This document shows positions 30,960 through 41,849 of a DNA stretch of 64,000 bases, one piece after another. The DNA comes from Paraphysomonas bandaiensis (taxonomy: Eukaryota; Chrysophyceae): the NCBI GenBank assembly GCA_965644295.1, contig CBFFRP010000078.1:1-64000 (forward strand), read 5' to 3'. The notes below the pieces were generated by a model. That model searched no databases and was not told where the DNA came from. It saw only the letters and a list, made by a program, of their open reading frames with translations. Positions within the stretch are counted from its first letter, which is position 1. Each line of letters opens with the position of its first letter. The position numbers were made by a program, and so were the translations under genes.

Positions 30960-32560
30960 TTAGCAATAGGCGTTGAAAGCCTGCACCAATTAGTGGCTAG
31001 AAGAATGCTAGTCATACTAGTTAGACTACTACCCGTAACTAATCAATACAAACTCTTTTATCCTACTATTTAACGCTACAGAAGCTGCTTGTGCGTCGCC
31101 GCAAGCACCAAGGTGCAACCACTTCCGTTCTTAGTGTGTGTTATGAGGCTCGCCATGATCGTGTGTCCTGGGACTCACCGGCGCGTGTGATCTGGAGGTC
31201 TCCTCTTGGGATGAGACTCCACTCGCTATATGATAGATAGCCTTATGTACCTCACGGGGACTGACTTATTAGCCTTATGGCAGTTAGGGGAAACAGTAAT
31301 ATGCCCTTCTGAGATTGGCGATCTGGTGGCCTTCCTTTAGGCATTGTTCCAAGTGGCTCGGAGGTATGTGGATGAAGGTCTTGCAAAAGGTTATGGCCTA
31401 CTGTGAAGAAGCGTCGAAATCGGCTCTTTTGCTGTCTTAGCCAGCGGTAGAGAACACATGCAAGAGGGTGTATAGCTGTACAGGGGTGGGATGTGAGGGT
31501 CATCCGGTGTGTCCAGCTACAGGGAGTCGAGAGGGAGTGTGATGGTGCAAGAGAGGCAACATCTGATTGAGGGGAGTGAGACTGCGCAACAGAACAAGAG
31601 TCACTGAGGTCGAGTACTCTGATAGACCTATGCACGAGATGATCGTGATGATGATGATGGTCTGGAGGAGACACTCGGACGTCCTCAGCTGCTCTTGTTA
31701 GTGTCTGTGTTGGTGCAGGGGGTACAGACTGAGGCATAGAGAGTGTGTGTAAGGAAGATGACGGCAAGGTATCAGAGACGAAGGGAGGGGAGATGGTTTG
31801 TCTGGGGGTTTTCTAGGAGGAGGTAGAGTGTACTGTGTGTGTGTATGACACTGCAGTGGTGTTATGAGTGTGTTGGACAGAGAGAGAGAGCTGGTGATGT
31901 GTCCAGCAGTACAGGTAGACAGGTACATGGACATGGTGATGTGTCCAACAGCAGTAGAGGTATACACGGAATGGTATACATCCTGTAGGACACAGTAGTA
32001 CAGTAGTCGAGTATACCGTATGCGGAATACAGTGTCTATCCAATGAGATGGATGGGCTGTGGGGGTGATAGGTGAACAGGGTGAGGGGGTAGCCTGCTGG
32101 GTGGATGGACCACAGACAAACCATGTTGGGTTGGGCTGGGTTGTCGTCAGGAGACGGCCCTGTTGTGCAGTGGAGAGGTGTCGAGAGGAGACAGGGGTTG
32201 CAGAGAAGGTACATGGGGGCCGTTTGCGTGGATCTGCTCGCACGAGCCATGCTGTAAGTGGTTGTATCCGTAGAGAACCGTGTAGGAGACGAAGGTGTCT
32301 CCTTAGGTGATAGCATATGCATGCGGTCAGCGCTGCATTGGTGCAGGCACGTTGTTTAACTGAAGTAGTTGAGTAGGGTGAAGGTTGCAAGGCCAGGCAG
32401 GGGGACTTGGAGCGTGTACAACATGGTGTGACAGGTAATTTGTCGGAAGCGTGGTGGTCAACAAAATGCAGCAGTAAGGGAGTGTAAAAGGCCCTGGGCA
32501 CACTGATGTGACTCAGCCACGGTCTCAATAGAGACATTGGGCTTGGAGCTGGTTAATAGG
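30960..32560 (-). mobile_element. LINE-P copy E
   Basis: On the minus strand the 3' tail is at 30960-31150 and the PKGRPPD codons lie near 31325-31345. The leader and protein region from 31800 to 32063 matches window positions 1-300 (copy A), with one fewer 42-bp unit. The long open frames (31698-32537 and 31813-32322) overlap in different frames and have low-complexity Pro/Thr/His content. I recognise no enzyme domain. Confidence 0.7.
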
Positions 32561-32727
32561 GTGAAACTTTATGTTGGACTGTATTTGCCATCGTAGGGCA
32601 GAGAATTATGGTACTACAGTTCTACAGTTGTCAGAAACAGTAAAATATCAAATCTAATGATAATATTATACAATGATATAGTTCAGACTGAAATATACTG
32701 ACTGCTATTTAAGACAGGGCCTGGTAA

Positions 32728-35426
32728 CAGGCTTGCGTAACCATTAATGGCCATTAATGGCGACGCATTGCTTCCCCCATTTTTATGGCCATTAATTTTA
32801 AAAATCCCACCATTTTTATGGCCATTAATGGACCATTTATGGTTTGATTACTATTGCTTTATTGCTTTTTAGAAAGAAGTAAATGGAAAGTGCTAATAAT
32901 TAGACTAAGTACTAGCTATTTAACAGCAATGATGAGCAGTTCGTTCCCATGTTACAGTCAGGTCAGATAGTTAATACGCACAATAGTCTTAAACATCATC
33001 AGCAACTATAATATCATCAATGGTAACTTCGTTCCATAAGAATTTGTTGCAACGCAAAAAGAGTAGCAGCTCCAAACGTTGGGGTTCCATTAGCTTGCGC
33101 TGGTCTCTCATAATAAGTTTTGCTCTGCTAAATAATCGCTCAACAATATTGGAAGTCGTCACCAACAAATGATTCATGGAGCGATATTTAGTGGCTCTCC
33201 TGCTGTTCTTTGCCTTTTTTGCCACAGCTTCTCTCACTATATCCACAGCAAATCCTCCTGTTTCCCCCGTTTCATCATCGCCACTGCTATCGTCATCCTT
33301 ATGAGCCGCAAGGAGATAGCCCTTAACGGTTTTAGATTCTGCAACAGTCAGAGTATTCTCCAGTTGGCTTTGGATCTTCACAACAGCTCTCTCGAATAAT
33401 GGGTCAGTTGTAATGGTAGCATTAGCACCAAGATACTGTTCCATATCTGGAAAGTTTTCAATAAGTTTGTCGAACATGCTACGCACAAATTAATGATCTA
33501 CAGACGATTTCTGCAGCATCAATGCGACTTCGTTGCACTTAGCAAGAAGGTCTGATGTTACTTGCGCGATCCGTCGGTGCTGTGGTACAGAAGGTAGCAA
33601 GTCAGTAACATCGTCATTAAAGTTATCACAAGTCAACACAGGAGAAAGTAACAAATACCGCTTCCATGAATGATGGACAGAGTTCCAGCGTGTGTCATTC
33701 CTAAGACAAGCAGCATAACCAGATACTTTTCGTAACCTTGATGAATTCTTCAAGGTTCGTAGTTTTTTCATAAGATTTTGCACTACGTCTAGCAAATCAT
33801 CTTCACCTTCATAAAGTTTGGAAACTGCAAGGTTTGATTTGTGAGATGCGCAACCCAGTAAAGGCACTCGGAGCAATCGTGCCAATTTTCTGTTGACGCT
33901 ACAGTTATCACCAGCCACGAATTCAATGTTATCAAAATTGCGACCAACAAGATTTAATTCGTCGAAAATGTAATCTCCTATAGGCTCAGTCAGCTGTAAA
34001 GTCAATATCTTCATCATTATCGTCATCGTCCACCTCATCCTGTGGACCACAACACAACAATACAGTTGTTACATTGCCTTTACCATCTGACCATGTTGCA
34101 AAAATTGCTATGTAGTGCTCGGTTCCGCAAGTCCAACCATCGAAAATAAGACCGAAAGAATTGGGGATGATGTGTTTTATTGCATTCTCCACAGACAACT
34201 CAAGTTTTTTAAGATACTTCATCAGAGTTGTACGTGAAATCGACTCCAAATTAGTGTTCTTTCGAGTGAAAGAATTCTCCACAAAGGAAAAAGGCTGGTC
34301 ACCCATAATTACCCACTCTAACCATTTGTGAATATTGATGGCTTTCCTTGTCACTGTCCTCTCCATATAGCTAGATATGGTCCCCCCCTTTGTCTTTTGC
34401 TGTTCCAAAGCACTCTCCAAAGCCTGTTCCCAGCCTTCTGAATGTCTACCTTTGACATGGGCAATGCAACTTGTGTAGTTTCTTTGAACCTGCGCCGCAC
34501 AATTTGCACATGATGTGCAGGCATGGATCTCATCTTTCTCGAAAAAGGCTTTGTAAATTTTGTAGGGCCGTCGTATAACTTGCTCATTTATTAATATGGT
34601 GCATTGAACAGAACATTTATGGTAATCCTGCTGCGTATCGCATTTCTTAAATCTATATAATAATGGGTGGTTTTACTATTACTGCTGTCCACAAGTGACA
34701 GTTTAAAATATGGAATATTATTGTTTTTTCTCTTTTTTGAGTTTTTTAAGTCAAAAATCAGGGGAAAAAAATGGGAACATAAGCAAGAGATGGATGAAGT
34801 TGCAGATCAACATGACTGAGAACTCTGAGCAAATGGCGATTTAATAAGTATTAAAAATGCAATATTTGTTCATTACATTATATATGCGTTGCCACCTACA
34901 CATTGCAAATATGATCGAGCCACTCGTGTTGTAATTTCTTCTCGTTTAAATTAGGGTTTAAACGTCTCCGTTTATTGCTTATTCACTATATACTCACAGT
35001 CTTTACATATCTTTACCTTTTTGTATTATAATATATTGCATAAAGTTCTTATTGCTTATGCTGACAATAAGTGGCTGGGCTGTGAATTTAAAACTAGAAA
35101 AGAAGGTGGTACAATCAATTCATGTTAACATTCACAACATGTGATTGTGCTGTTATCACATCAATAGAATTTATATGAATTCTTAAAACAGATTGTTTAA
35201 ATGACTTAAATAGGTATATAATATATTAATAACTAATAATGCACCGGAAGGTCGTGGCTTGTCACGTATTCTCACATGATGATGCTGACAACTGGATACT
35301 AACTAATGGATATTGCCATTAATGACCATTAATGGGCACTACATCTCTCCTCCATTTTTATGGCCATTAATGAATTGCTTTTTTTCCATTTTATGGGGGA
35401 AGGCCATTAAAGGTTACGCAAGCCTG
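32728..35426 (-). mobile_element. hAT transposon with perfect 8-bp target duplication
   Basis: The element starts CAGGCTTGCGTAACC and ends with its exact inverse GGTTACGCAAGCCTG (15-bp terminal inverted repeats). Both sides carry the direct repeat CCTGGTAA (32720-32727 and 35427-35434), the 8-bp duplication expected of hAT. Subterminal DNA at both ends is packed with CCATTAATGG and ATGGCCATTAAT words. The size is 2699 bp and the transposase lies on the minus strand. It landed inside an older element end that itself begins CAGGGCCTGGTAA. Confidence 0.93.
32989..34597 (-). pseudogene. hAT transposase, disrupted
   Basis: Motifs run in order. First is a BED-type zinc finger (CTSCANC ... HVKGRH) near 34480-34550. 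The first catalytic Asp follows in LIFDGWTCGTEHYIAIFATW, the second in FVAGDNCSVNRKLARLL, then CASHKSNLAVSKL and RWNSVHHSWKRYLL. Last is the hAT dimerisation domain SNIVERLFSRAKLIM. Two problems occur: a frame change near 34010 and an in-frame TAA at 33487-33489. The frame change could be a 40-nt GT-AG intron, since splicing there keeps the frame, but the stop cannot be explained that way. No upstream ATG is clear for the BED part. It is therefore called broken. Confidence 0.8.
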
Positions 35427-35621
35427 CCTGGTAACCATTATTGGTCCATTAATGGTAGTCCAGTTCCCGGGCAATGGGTGACTACCTAAACTACATAATT
35501 ACATAAATCTGCATAAAACGACTGCATGTAAACGCGTGAATTTATGTAGATTTATGTTTCTTATAGGAGACCCCTCCGGACCCCGACAAACTATCCTAAA
35601 TTCATAACACTCGGTATAAAC
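35427..35621. mobile_element. nested debris: hAT end plus interrupted MITE
   Basis: 35427-35475 continues the older hAT-like terminus (CCTGGTAACCATTATTGGTC...). At 35476 the sequence switches to GGGTGACTACCTAAAC and the GGAGACCCCTCCGGACCCC block, a relative of the MITE at 13071-13268. That MITE copy is itself cut by the element starting at 35622. Confidence 0.6.
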
Positions 35622-36467
35622 CAGGGCCTGGTAACCATTAATGGTAATGCCATTATAATTGCCGGGACGTTTTTAATTAATGCCATTAAAATTGCGGGGA
35701 ACTAGACTACCATTAATGGGCCATTAATGGTATCCCATTAGTGACCTGTACTGCTATATATAGAACTGAGTGTTCTTAAGAGTATAGTATCTCCTCTGTA
35801 CTCCGAAGAAACTCTAAACAATATTAGACAACAATGTTCATGCAACTCTACAGGGAACGATGAAAGAGAGTTGACAGGCAATGAGAGAAGAGCAGTTAGA
35901 CATGTGCAACTGGATTCATCCATGGAGGTTGGTGTACCCGACAGAAATAATGAGGGCGAGAGTGAAGGAACAGATTTTGCACAGCGTGTTCTGGACAGCG
36001 TCGAGGTCACCAAGAGAGCTCGACTTGGTACCTATGAGTCCAACTATAAGTAGCTGCTTGCTTCATATTGAAGCACAATCTAATGTTGTTGAGAGGCTCT
36101 TTAGTCGTGCAACGTTGATTATGACACCTGAGCGTAGAAACATGAATCCATATCGACTAGAATCGGTGCTATTCCTACGAGCCAATTACATGTTGTAGGA
36201 TGTTTATACCCTCCATAAAGCCCTGCAAGAGAAGATCCTGATGTATCAGTAGAGAGCGAGAAGTAGTTAAGATTTGTAGTCTGCTATTTAACTAAAAATT
36301 AGCAATTAAGGGAGCACAACAGTATCTATTATATGAGTGGTGCTATCTACTTTAAGTTAGTAGGTATTAATGGCCATTATAATTGCCGGGACATTTTTCA
36401 TTAATGCCATTATAATTGCCGGGAGCTGGACTACCATTAATGGGCCATTAATGGTTACCAGGCCCTG
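35622..36467 (+). mobile_element. 846-bp hAT deletion derivative
   Basis: The ends are CAGGGCCTGGTAACCATTAA and its inverse TTAATGGTTACCAGGCCCTG. The flanks are GTATAAAC and GCATAAAC, an 8-bp duplication with one change. Inside, on plus, are fragments encoding a hAT C-terminus (SNVVERLFSRATLIM...LESVLFLRANYML, ending 36198), related to the transposase at 32989 but not the same. The subterminal CCATTAATGG and ATTGCCGGGA words are present at both ends. Confidence 0.85.
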
Positions 36468-37835
36468 GCATAAACTGTTTAAAGAGCTTAAGCTATATAA
36501 AGTGAACATAATATATATGCTACTCAACACTGTAATTTAATCGACAGAAATGAATCGAATAAGAAGTCACTGTGCGTACTGCTTTTGTTGCTGCTGTATA
36601 ACAGCTGTAGAAGTTGACTTGAGATCGGCAGTTGTTCTAGCCATTTAGTTTTAGGTCCTCTCTTTGTACTTATATAAACAACTCAGGTCTTGCAACCTAA
36701 GATCACTGAAAAGATATGTGAAATGGTTGTTTGTCGCAACAACAAAACAGAAAACTATAATAATAACTCTTTAAGAAACCAACAGCCAGAAATACAAGCT
36801 CCCAAGTATCCTGCAATCTAAAGCTCCCAATAGACAGATCAGTCAACCAACTATGTTAATTTCATAGAGAATTATTATTAAAACTAAAGTTACAAGCAAA
36901 ACAAAAGACAGACCCCTAGTCTAAAGACTCCTCCTCATACACAGGACATTGAATGCAACCACAACCGTACAATATGCTCATACATGTACTACACTACATA
37001 CGATTCATATCCTACATCGTTTATAGTCAAAAACGCCCTGAAATACGCCTAAATAGGTCCTTTCCAAAAACCTCCGATTTTTGAGTCCCAAAAACCCAAA
37101 CATCCCCAATTTTTTGAGAATTGCAGAAAATCGCCGATTTTCGAGCCACAAACACCCAAAAATGACAATATTCGAATCCACAAAAATTGCAAGCACATTT
37201 CATGACAACGTGAAATACACAATCGCCAACTCATGCATAATACCGACAAAATGCAATCGGGTTCAAAAGCTTACAATCGAACGGTTAAATATCATTTCCT
37301 TGCAAGAGTGTGTACTTTAGACTGGACCATACAAATACACTCATATTCAGATCACTAACATGCCCATGGCACCTCTGCATCTGCGTCCAATGGCACCTTA
37401 CGAATTCCTCCCCATTCCGGAGAAAATCAACGGTGTATGGCAATGGAGGAAATAATCGTATATCATAGTCCGGAACGATGAGCAAGCACATAGAGCTGTT
37501 CAAAAACATCAGAAGACTTCTCATATCGATGAATGGACTACGAATATCGCACATGCGGTACCAATCAATGCTTCCTAACTCAAAACGCTATGACACCGAC
37601 TACCGTATGGATATAGGCGTAAACCGACGGGTAGCTATCGCGTAGACCAAAGAAAACGTGTGTTCGAGGGTAAATCCTAGTTGTCTGTCGTCTTGCCCTC
37701 GTAATAATAATCTGTATCTCTTGTTGTCACCAATCTTATACAAAACAAGCTACATATACCCTACATATTATGTTATCATATCGTTATTGCATTAATATAG
37801 TTATCAATATTATTATGATGATGTCATTAAACGTG
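36468..37835. other. intergenic, no gene seen
   Basis: After the last MITE debris (to about 36500) I see no gene. Near 37070-37170 a short phrase is repeated with changes (CCGATTTTTGAGTCCCAAAA and CCGATTTTCGAGCCACAAAC). Confidence 0.35.
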
Positions 37836-38162
37836 TTAAAGGGTGTTATAAAAGCCCACGGCTTTACACTTATTCTTGGTGGTTGTAGATGCGTTGTCAG
37901 CAGGTCTTTGAGTGCGCTCCTCTAGTCCCAGGTGATTCCGGGTTTTACGCATGAGCCAGACTACAATATCTATTGCTAAACGCTTCAAATACTCACCTTT
38001 AATCAACTTTTTCAAAATTTCACCAGGTTTTGACTGTTTTACCAGGTTTGTTGAACCTATTACATCCATTTTTTTTCCACTCACTACATCATTAAATTGA
38101 TCAATTTTCCAGTCCGAGTTGTTTGCAAAATTGCCATCTGCTACCATGTCAAGATTTGACAT
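37836..38162 (-). CDS. hypothetical protein, possibly element-derived
   Basis: 108 residues starting MSNLDMVADGNFANNSDWK. The same first 19 residues and the DNA before them recur at about 40495-40551 (minus), so this leader is duplicated. The rest is basic (GEILKKLIKGEYLKRLAIDI) with a Ser/Thr/Lys-rich end. I do not recognise a family. It may be the start of a transposon protein rather than a host gene. Confidence 0.35.
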   Translation of the reverse strand: MSNLDMVADGNFANNSDWKIDQFNDVVSGKKMDVIGSTNLVKQSKPGEILKKLIKGEYLKRLAIDIVVWLMRKTRNHLGLEERTQRPADNASTTTKNKCKAVGFYNTL

Positions 38163-38410
38163 TTAAAGAATTGAGATAGAACACTGAACGACAAAAGTAA
38201 ACTTATTATAATCAAAATATCTCCTATCATTCATCAATTTCATAATATATAATTATTATGATCTCTACAACGACCACTCATTTCTCATACGATCTTACGT
38301 CGTGACCACATATTTCCGTTTTACTACTATAATATCTATAGATAACATCGTCATGATATATATCATTTCTCATATATATAATATATTATATACAGCTCAT
38401 CACTACGGTA
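38085..38410 (-). repeat. direct repeat, copy 1
   Basis: About 320 bp that recur at 40465-40800 in the same orientation with small indels. Shared blocks include GTTTGCAAAATTGCCATCTG, GAACACTGAACGACAAAAGT and CACATATTTCCGTTTTACT. It covers the start of the hypothetical ORF plus upstream DNA. The two copies bracket LINE-P copy F. Confidence 0.8.
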
Positions 38411-38499
38411 TACTCTAATATAAGAAAGTCTGATTATTACACGAGAACGGTTGTGTACAGAAACTAGTTTTACATCTACTAACTAAAAACTGGACTTGC

Positions 38500-40440
38500 T
38501 ATATACTCTACTAGAGTGGCGGGCAACCGTCTCTGGACTGCTTGTGCATCGCTGCGAGCACTATATGATGCAACTGTCCCTTGTTGTAGTGAGGTTAGTC
38601 GGGGGTTTACCCTTGGGCAATGTGTCTGGCGGGCATGATGTGCCATGGGTTATGTGAGGAGTGGATAAGGCGAGATGTATATGAGTGTATGTCGGCGGTG
38701 GAGATGGTGCTGGTTGTCGAGGTGGGGTTTCGGCCACAAGTAAGGAGTAATTGTTTCGCTTGACTCTGTCGGGAGTAGGATAGAGGTGATGGATTTTTCG
38801 AGGGCGTGGAACTGAAATTCGAGCAGTGAGCTAGATATGTGGTCCGAATTCGTCGTCGGCCAATTGTGTGGCAGTAATGTGGCTGGGGGGTGTTTGGATT
38901 CCATGCGGCTTTTTGCTAGTTTGATTATGGCGGTGTGAAACCTGGGATGGGGGAGCGTGCGTGTGCGAAGTTTGTCAAGCTTATTGTGGTGTACTTGGTG
39001 GACATATTCTCGTATGTGAGTGAGGTCAGGGGGTGCGCAGGTGAGAAGCATGTGCGCCAATGATGTCGTTGTCTGTTTTGGGTCTGTGCATATGCGGAAG
39101 CCGTTGTGTGATCATGCCCGGTTTTTCCTATAGTTCTGTTTCTTCCAATTGCGTATGATACGTCCCATACGTATATGTAGTAGTAGTTTTTGGAGGAGCC
39201 ACCCGTGAAGTTAGCTTTTTGTAGAGGCGTGCTCTTGTGATCGTTGAACAGAGTTGGAGCTGTGATTGAACTTTGTCAATATAGTAGCTCGGAGAAGTGT
39301 TGCGTAGCTGGGGAGAGGGAGGCTGTAGTATGATGCCTAGTTGCCCCCATTGTACCCCAGGCTGGTGATGTACATGTCGACGTCTTGGGGGGGGGGGTGC
39401 TCGTAGCGTTGTAAAAGAGTGGCCGCACTCTTGGGCTGTTCTCTGAGTGTGAGGGCTCGTTGAAGAGTATGCCATTTTTGAGTCTGGGCGTGGTTGAAAA
39501 TTTGCGCATTCCAAGCCCTTTGTATTTCGTGGGAAGGTAGATAAGATCCGTGGGATATTCATGGGGGAGAAGGAGTATTTTTCTAGCGGCCTTTGCGAGT
39601 AGTTTGTCTATATGTCGATGTATTGGCATATATATGTCCAGCAGGATGATTTGGTGGCCTTTTATAGTAGGGTCGGGAGTATATATGTGTGTTGAGGACT
39701 ACGAGTAGCTTGCAATCAGGTGTCGCACATTTTTGGAACGTAGAGAACTGCCGTGGATTTGGCTATATATGTAGTTGGCGCACCATATATCTGTGGGAGT
39801 CAGTGTTTTTAACTGAGAATGGAAGTTGTACGCCGAGGTACTTGTTGGTGGAATTGTGGTTGTTTGGATGGGGATGGGGTGTGGGCACCAGTTCCAGTCT
39901 CTTATATATGATGATGTGTGGGTTTGACTCTAGCGTGGCCGTCACCGCAAATGGGGCTCCCAAGGCTATACGTATTCAGTTTTTGGAATGTTGAGTTGCA
40001 TCCCGGAGAAGGCGCAGAATGATGATAGCTTGTCAGTCTTGAGCTGAGTGACCTCAATGGAGGTTGTGATTTGGGAGAGGTCATCTGCGGTCGCCTCATC
40101 TTGGCTATCATCACATCATCATGTAAGTCAGACCAGCATAGATAGGTCATGTCAAAGATGACTATCCATGCAACTATTGATTCTGTTCCGCCTTATGTAG
40201 CCCCTCTCTCCGCGGAGAATTCCATGTCAGGGTGCTGGATAAAGGAGCCATCATCTGAGCCAAGCAGTTCTTCTAGTGATCGGGGATCGATGTGGTCAGC
40301 CATGTGTCAGCCATGTGTGGGGCCCAGAACAGATGAAGGTGCGACCCCCATCGTCGAGGTCGCTTTTTGTCCACTTCACTACAAGCAACCTTTTAGACAA
40401 ACGTGGGAAAAATATTCCCACGCTGCTTTGTACCCATTTG
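38500..40440 (-). mobile_element. LINE-P copy F with RT remnants
   Basis: On the minus strand, from about 40330 down: an RG..xGG...S stretch (RT motif 4-like), ADDLSQITTSIE near 40065-40100 (the xDD catalytic box), and FSGMQLNIPKTE (the usual G..LN..KT block). Then come NKYLGVQLPFSVKNTDSH near 39820-39860, and HIDKLLAKAARKILLLPHEYPTDLIYLPTKYKGLGMRKFS at about 39490-39620. The last two stretches line up with copy G. A weak C-terminal block (FHALEKSITSILLP, 38760-38815) and the tail (38500-38600) finish it. There are several frame breaks and stops. Confidence 0.75.
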
Positions 40441-40464
40441 TACCCTATCCTATATATTATGTAA

Positions 40465-40800
40465 CATTAAATTGATCAAATTTTGGAAGCTGTTTCCAGT
40501 CCGAGTTGTTTGCAAAATTGCCATCTGCTACCATGTCAAGATTTGACATTTAAAGAATTGAGATAGAACACTGAACGACAAAAGTAAACTTATTATCATC
40601 AATATCTTCTATCTTTCATCAATTTCATAATATAATTATTATTATCTCTAAAACGACCACTCATTTCTCTTACGATGTTACGTCGTCGTCACAATATCCT
40701 TTATGCCACATATTTCCGTTTTACTTCTATAACATTATCTATATTATTATAGACAACATTGTGTCATGATATATATTCTATATATAATCAATTCTCATAA
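40465..40800 (-). repeat. direct repeat, copy 2
   Basis: Partner of 38085-38410. It also encodes MSNLDMVADGNFANNSDWK on minus, then diverges (KQLPKFDQFN). Confidence 0.8.
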
Positions 40801-41519
40801 TATGTTTACTTTACTTAGAGTATTATACAGTGGTGATAAGCTGTATTATGAGAATTGATTATATATATGCAATAGTGGGATTTTTCCCCCTACGTTTTTA
40901 GGAGTATTTCTCGTATACCGTAGTGTATCATACGTACTGCTGCAGGTACTGTATATATGTATTCGTTTGTTCGAGTCGTAGTACTCTCGTAACGGTTATA
41001 ATTAAATACATTATAGCAACTACAGCTTGTAATTGCTCACAAACAGCAAATCTTAACACCTCCTCGTTTGGCACCATGATGGGTTCGTGTGTTCATAATA
41101 TGGAGCCGATGAACTATCTTTTTTCTACTACTAACAGGGACGACGAGGCCGGTTTACACGTTGAGGGATATCTTATTTGTTGTTGCAGAAGAAACGTTGT
41201 CCGCAAATCCAGTCAACCTTGTAGCCTTTTGACTATTATGATGTGGTATATATAAGAAGTATGTAGAATTCTTGCAAAAAAGAGGAACACAGTCGCATAA
41301 GATTTCCCGATAGCGAGCATATATGTATGAGTTCGTAGCTTTATAGTAGAGACACATAAATAAGCCCACTTCAAAAAATAAAATCGGTTTCGTCGATGGT
41401 GTTAGTCTACCTGAACAATGCAGTGATGACGACCACGAACAGTCCGTCATGTACAATGGATACTATATATATATATCACAATACCATGACTATTAGTCGA
41501 CGAGGTAATACCAAAAAAA
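40801..41519. other. intergenic, no gene seen
   Basis: A/T-rich DNA with only short unrecognised open frames. A near-palindrome of TTCTCATAATA and TATTATGAGAA sits at about 40792-40858. Confidence 0.3.
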
Positions 41520-41750
41520 ACTGGTACAGCGATTTCACCAGGTTTCATAATAATATAATATATCTAATTAAAAGTGTGTTGTGTGTTAACATTTTTCAAT
41601 GTAATTTTTGTATCTGAGAGGTTAAAGATAAAGAAAAAGTCGCAATTATAGCTGTTATATATTAGAAGTATTATTTATGGAGTTACAAGTTGGCCCTTTT
41701 TGCTACTCTTGTGTATTGTAATAAAATATTATCATATTCTCATATTATAT
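41520..41750 (+). repeat. inverted repeat arm, left of LINE-P copy G
   Basis: Shares GAGAGGTTAAAGATAAAGAA, AAAAGTCGC and GCGATTTCAC with 44705-44940 in opposite orientation. The two arms lie on either side of copy G. Confidence 0.7.
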
Positions 41751-41849
41751 ATAGTAGCTTCATAATATTATTGCAAACGCTCCAACCGAGTAGCCTGATT
41801 CAGGATACATTGCATATAGTCATATATAGCTATCTCCACTACTACTGCA

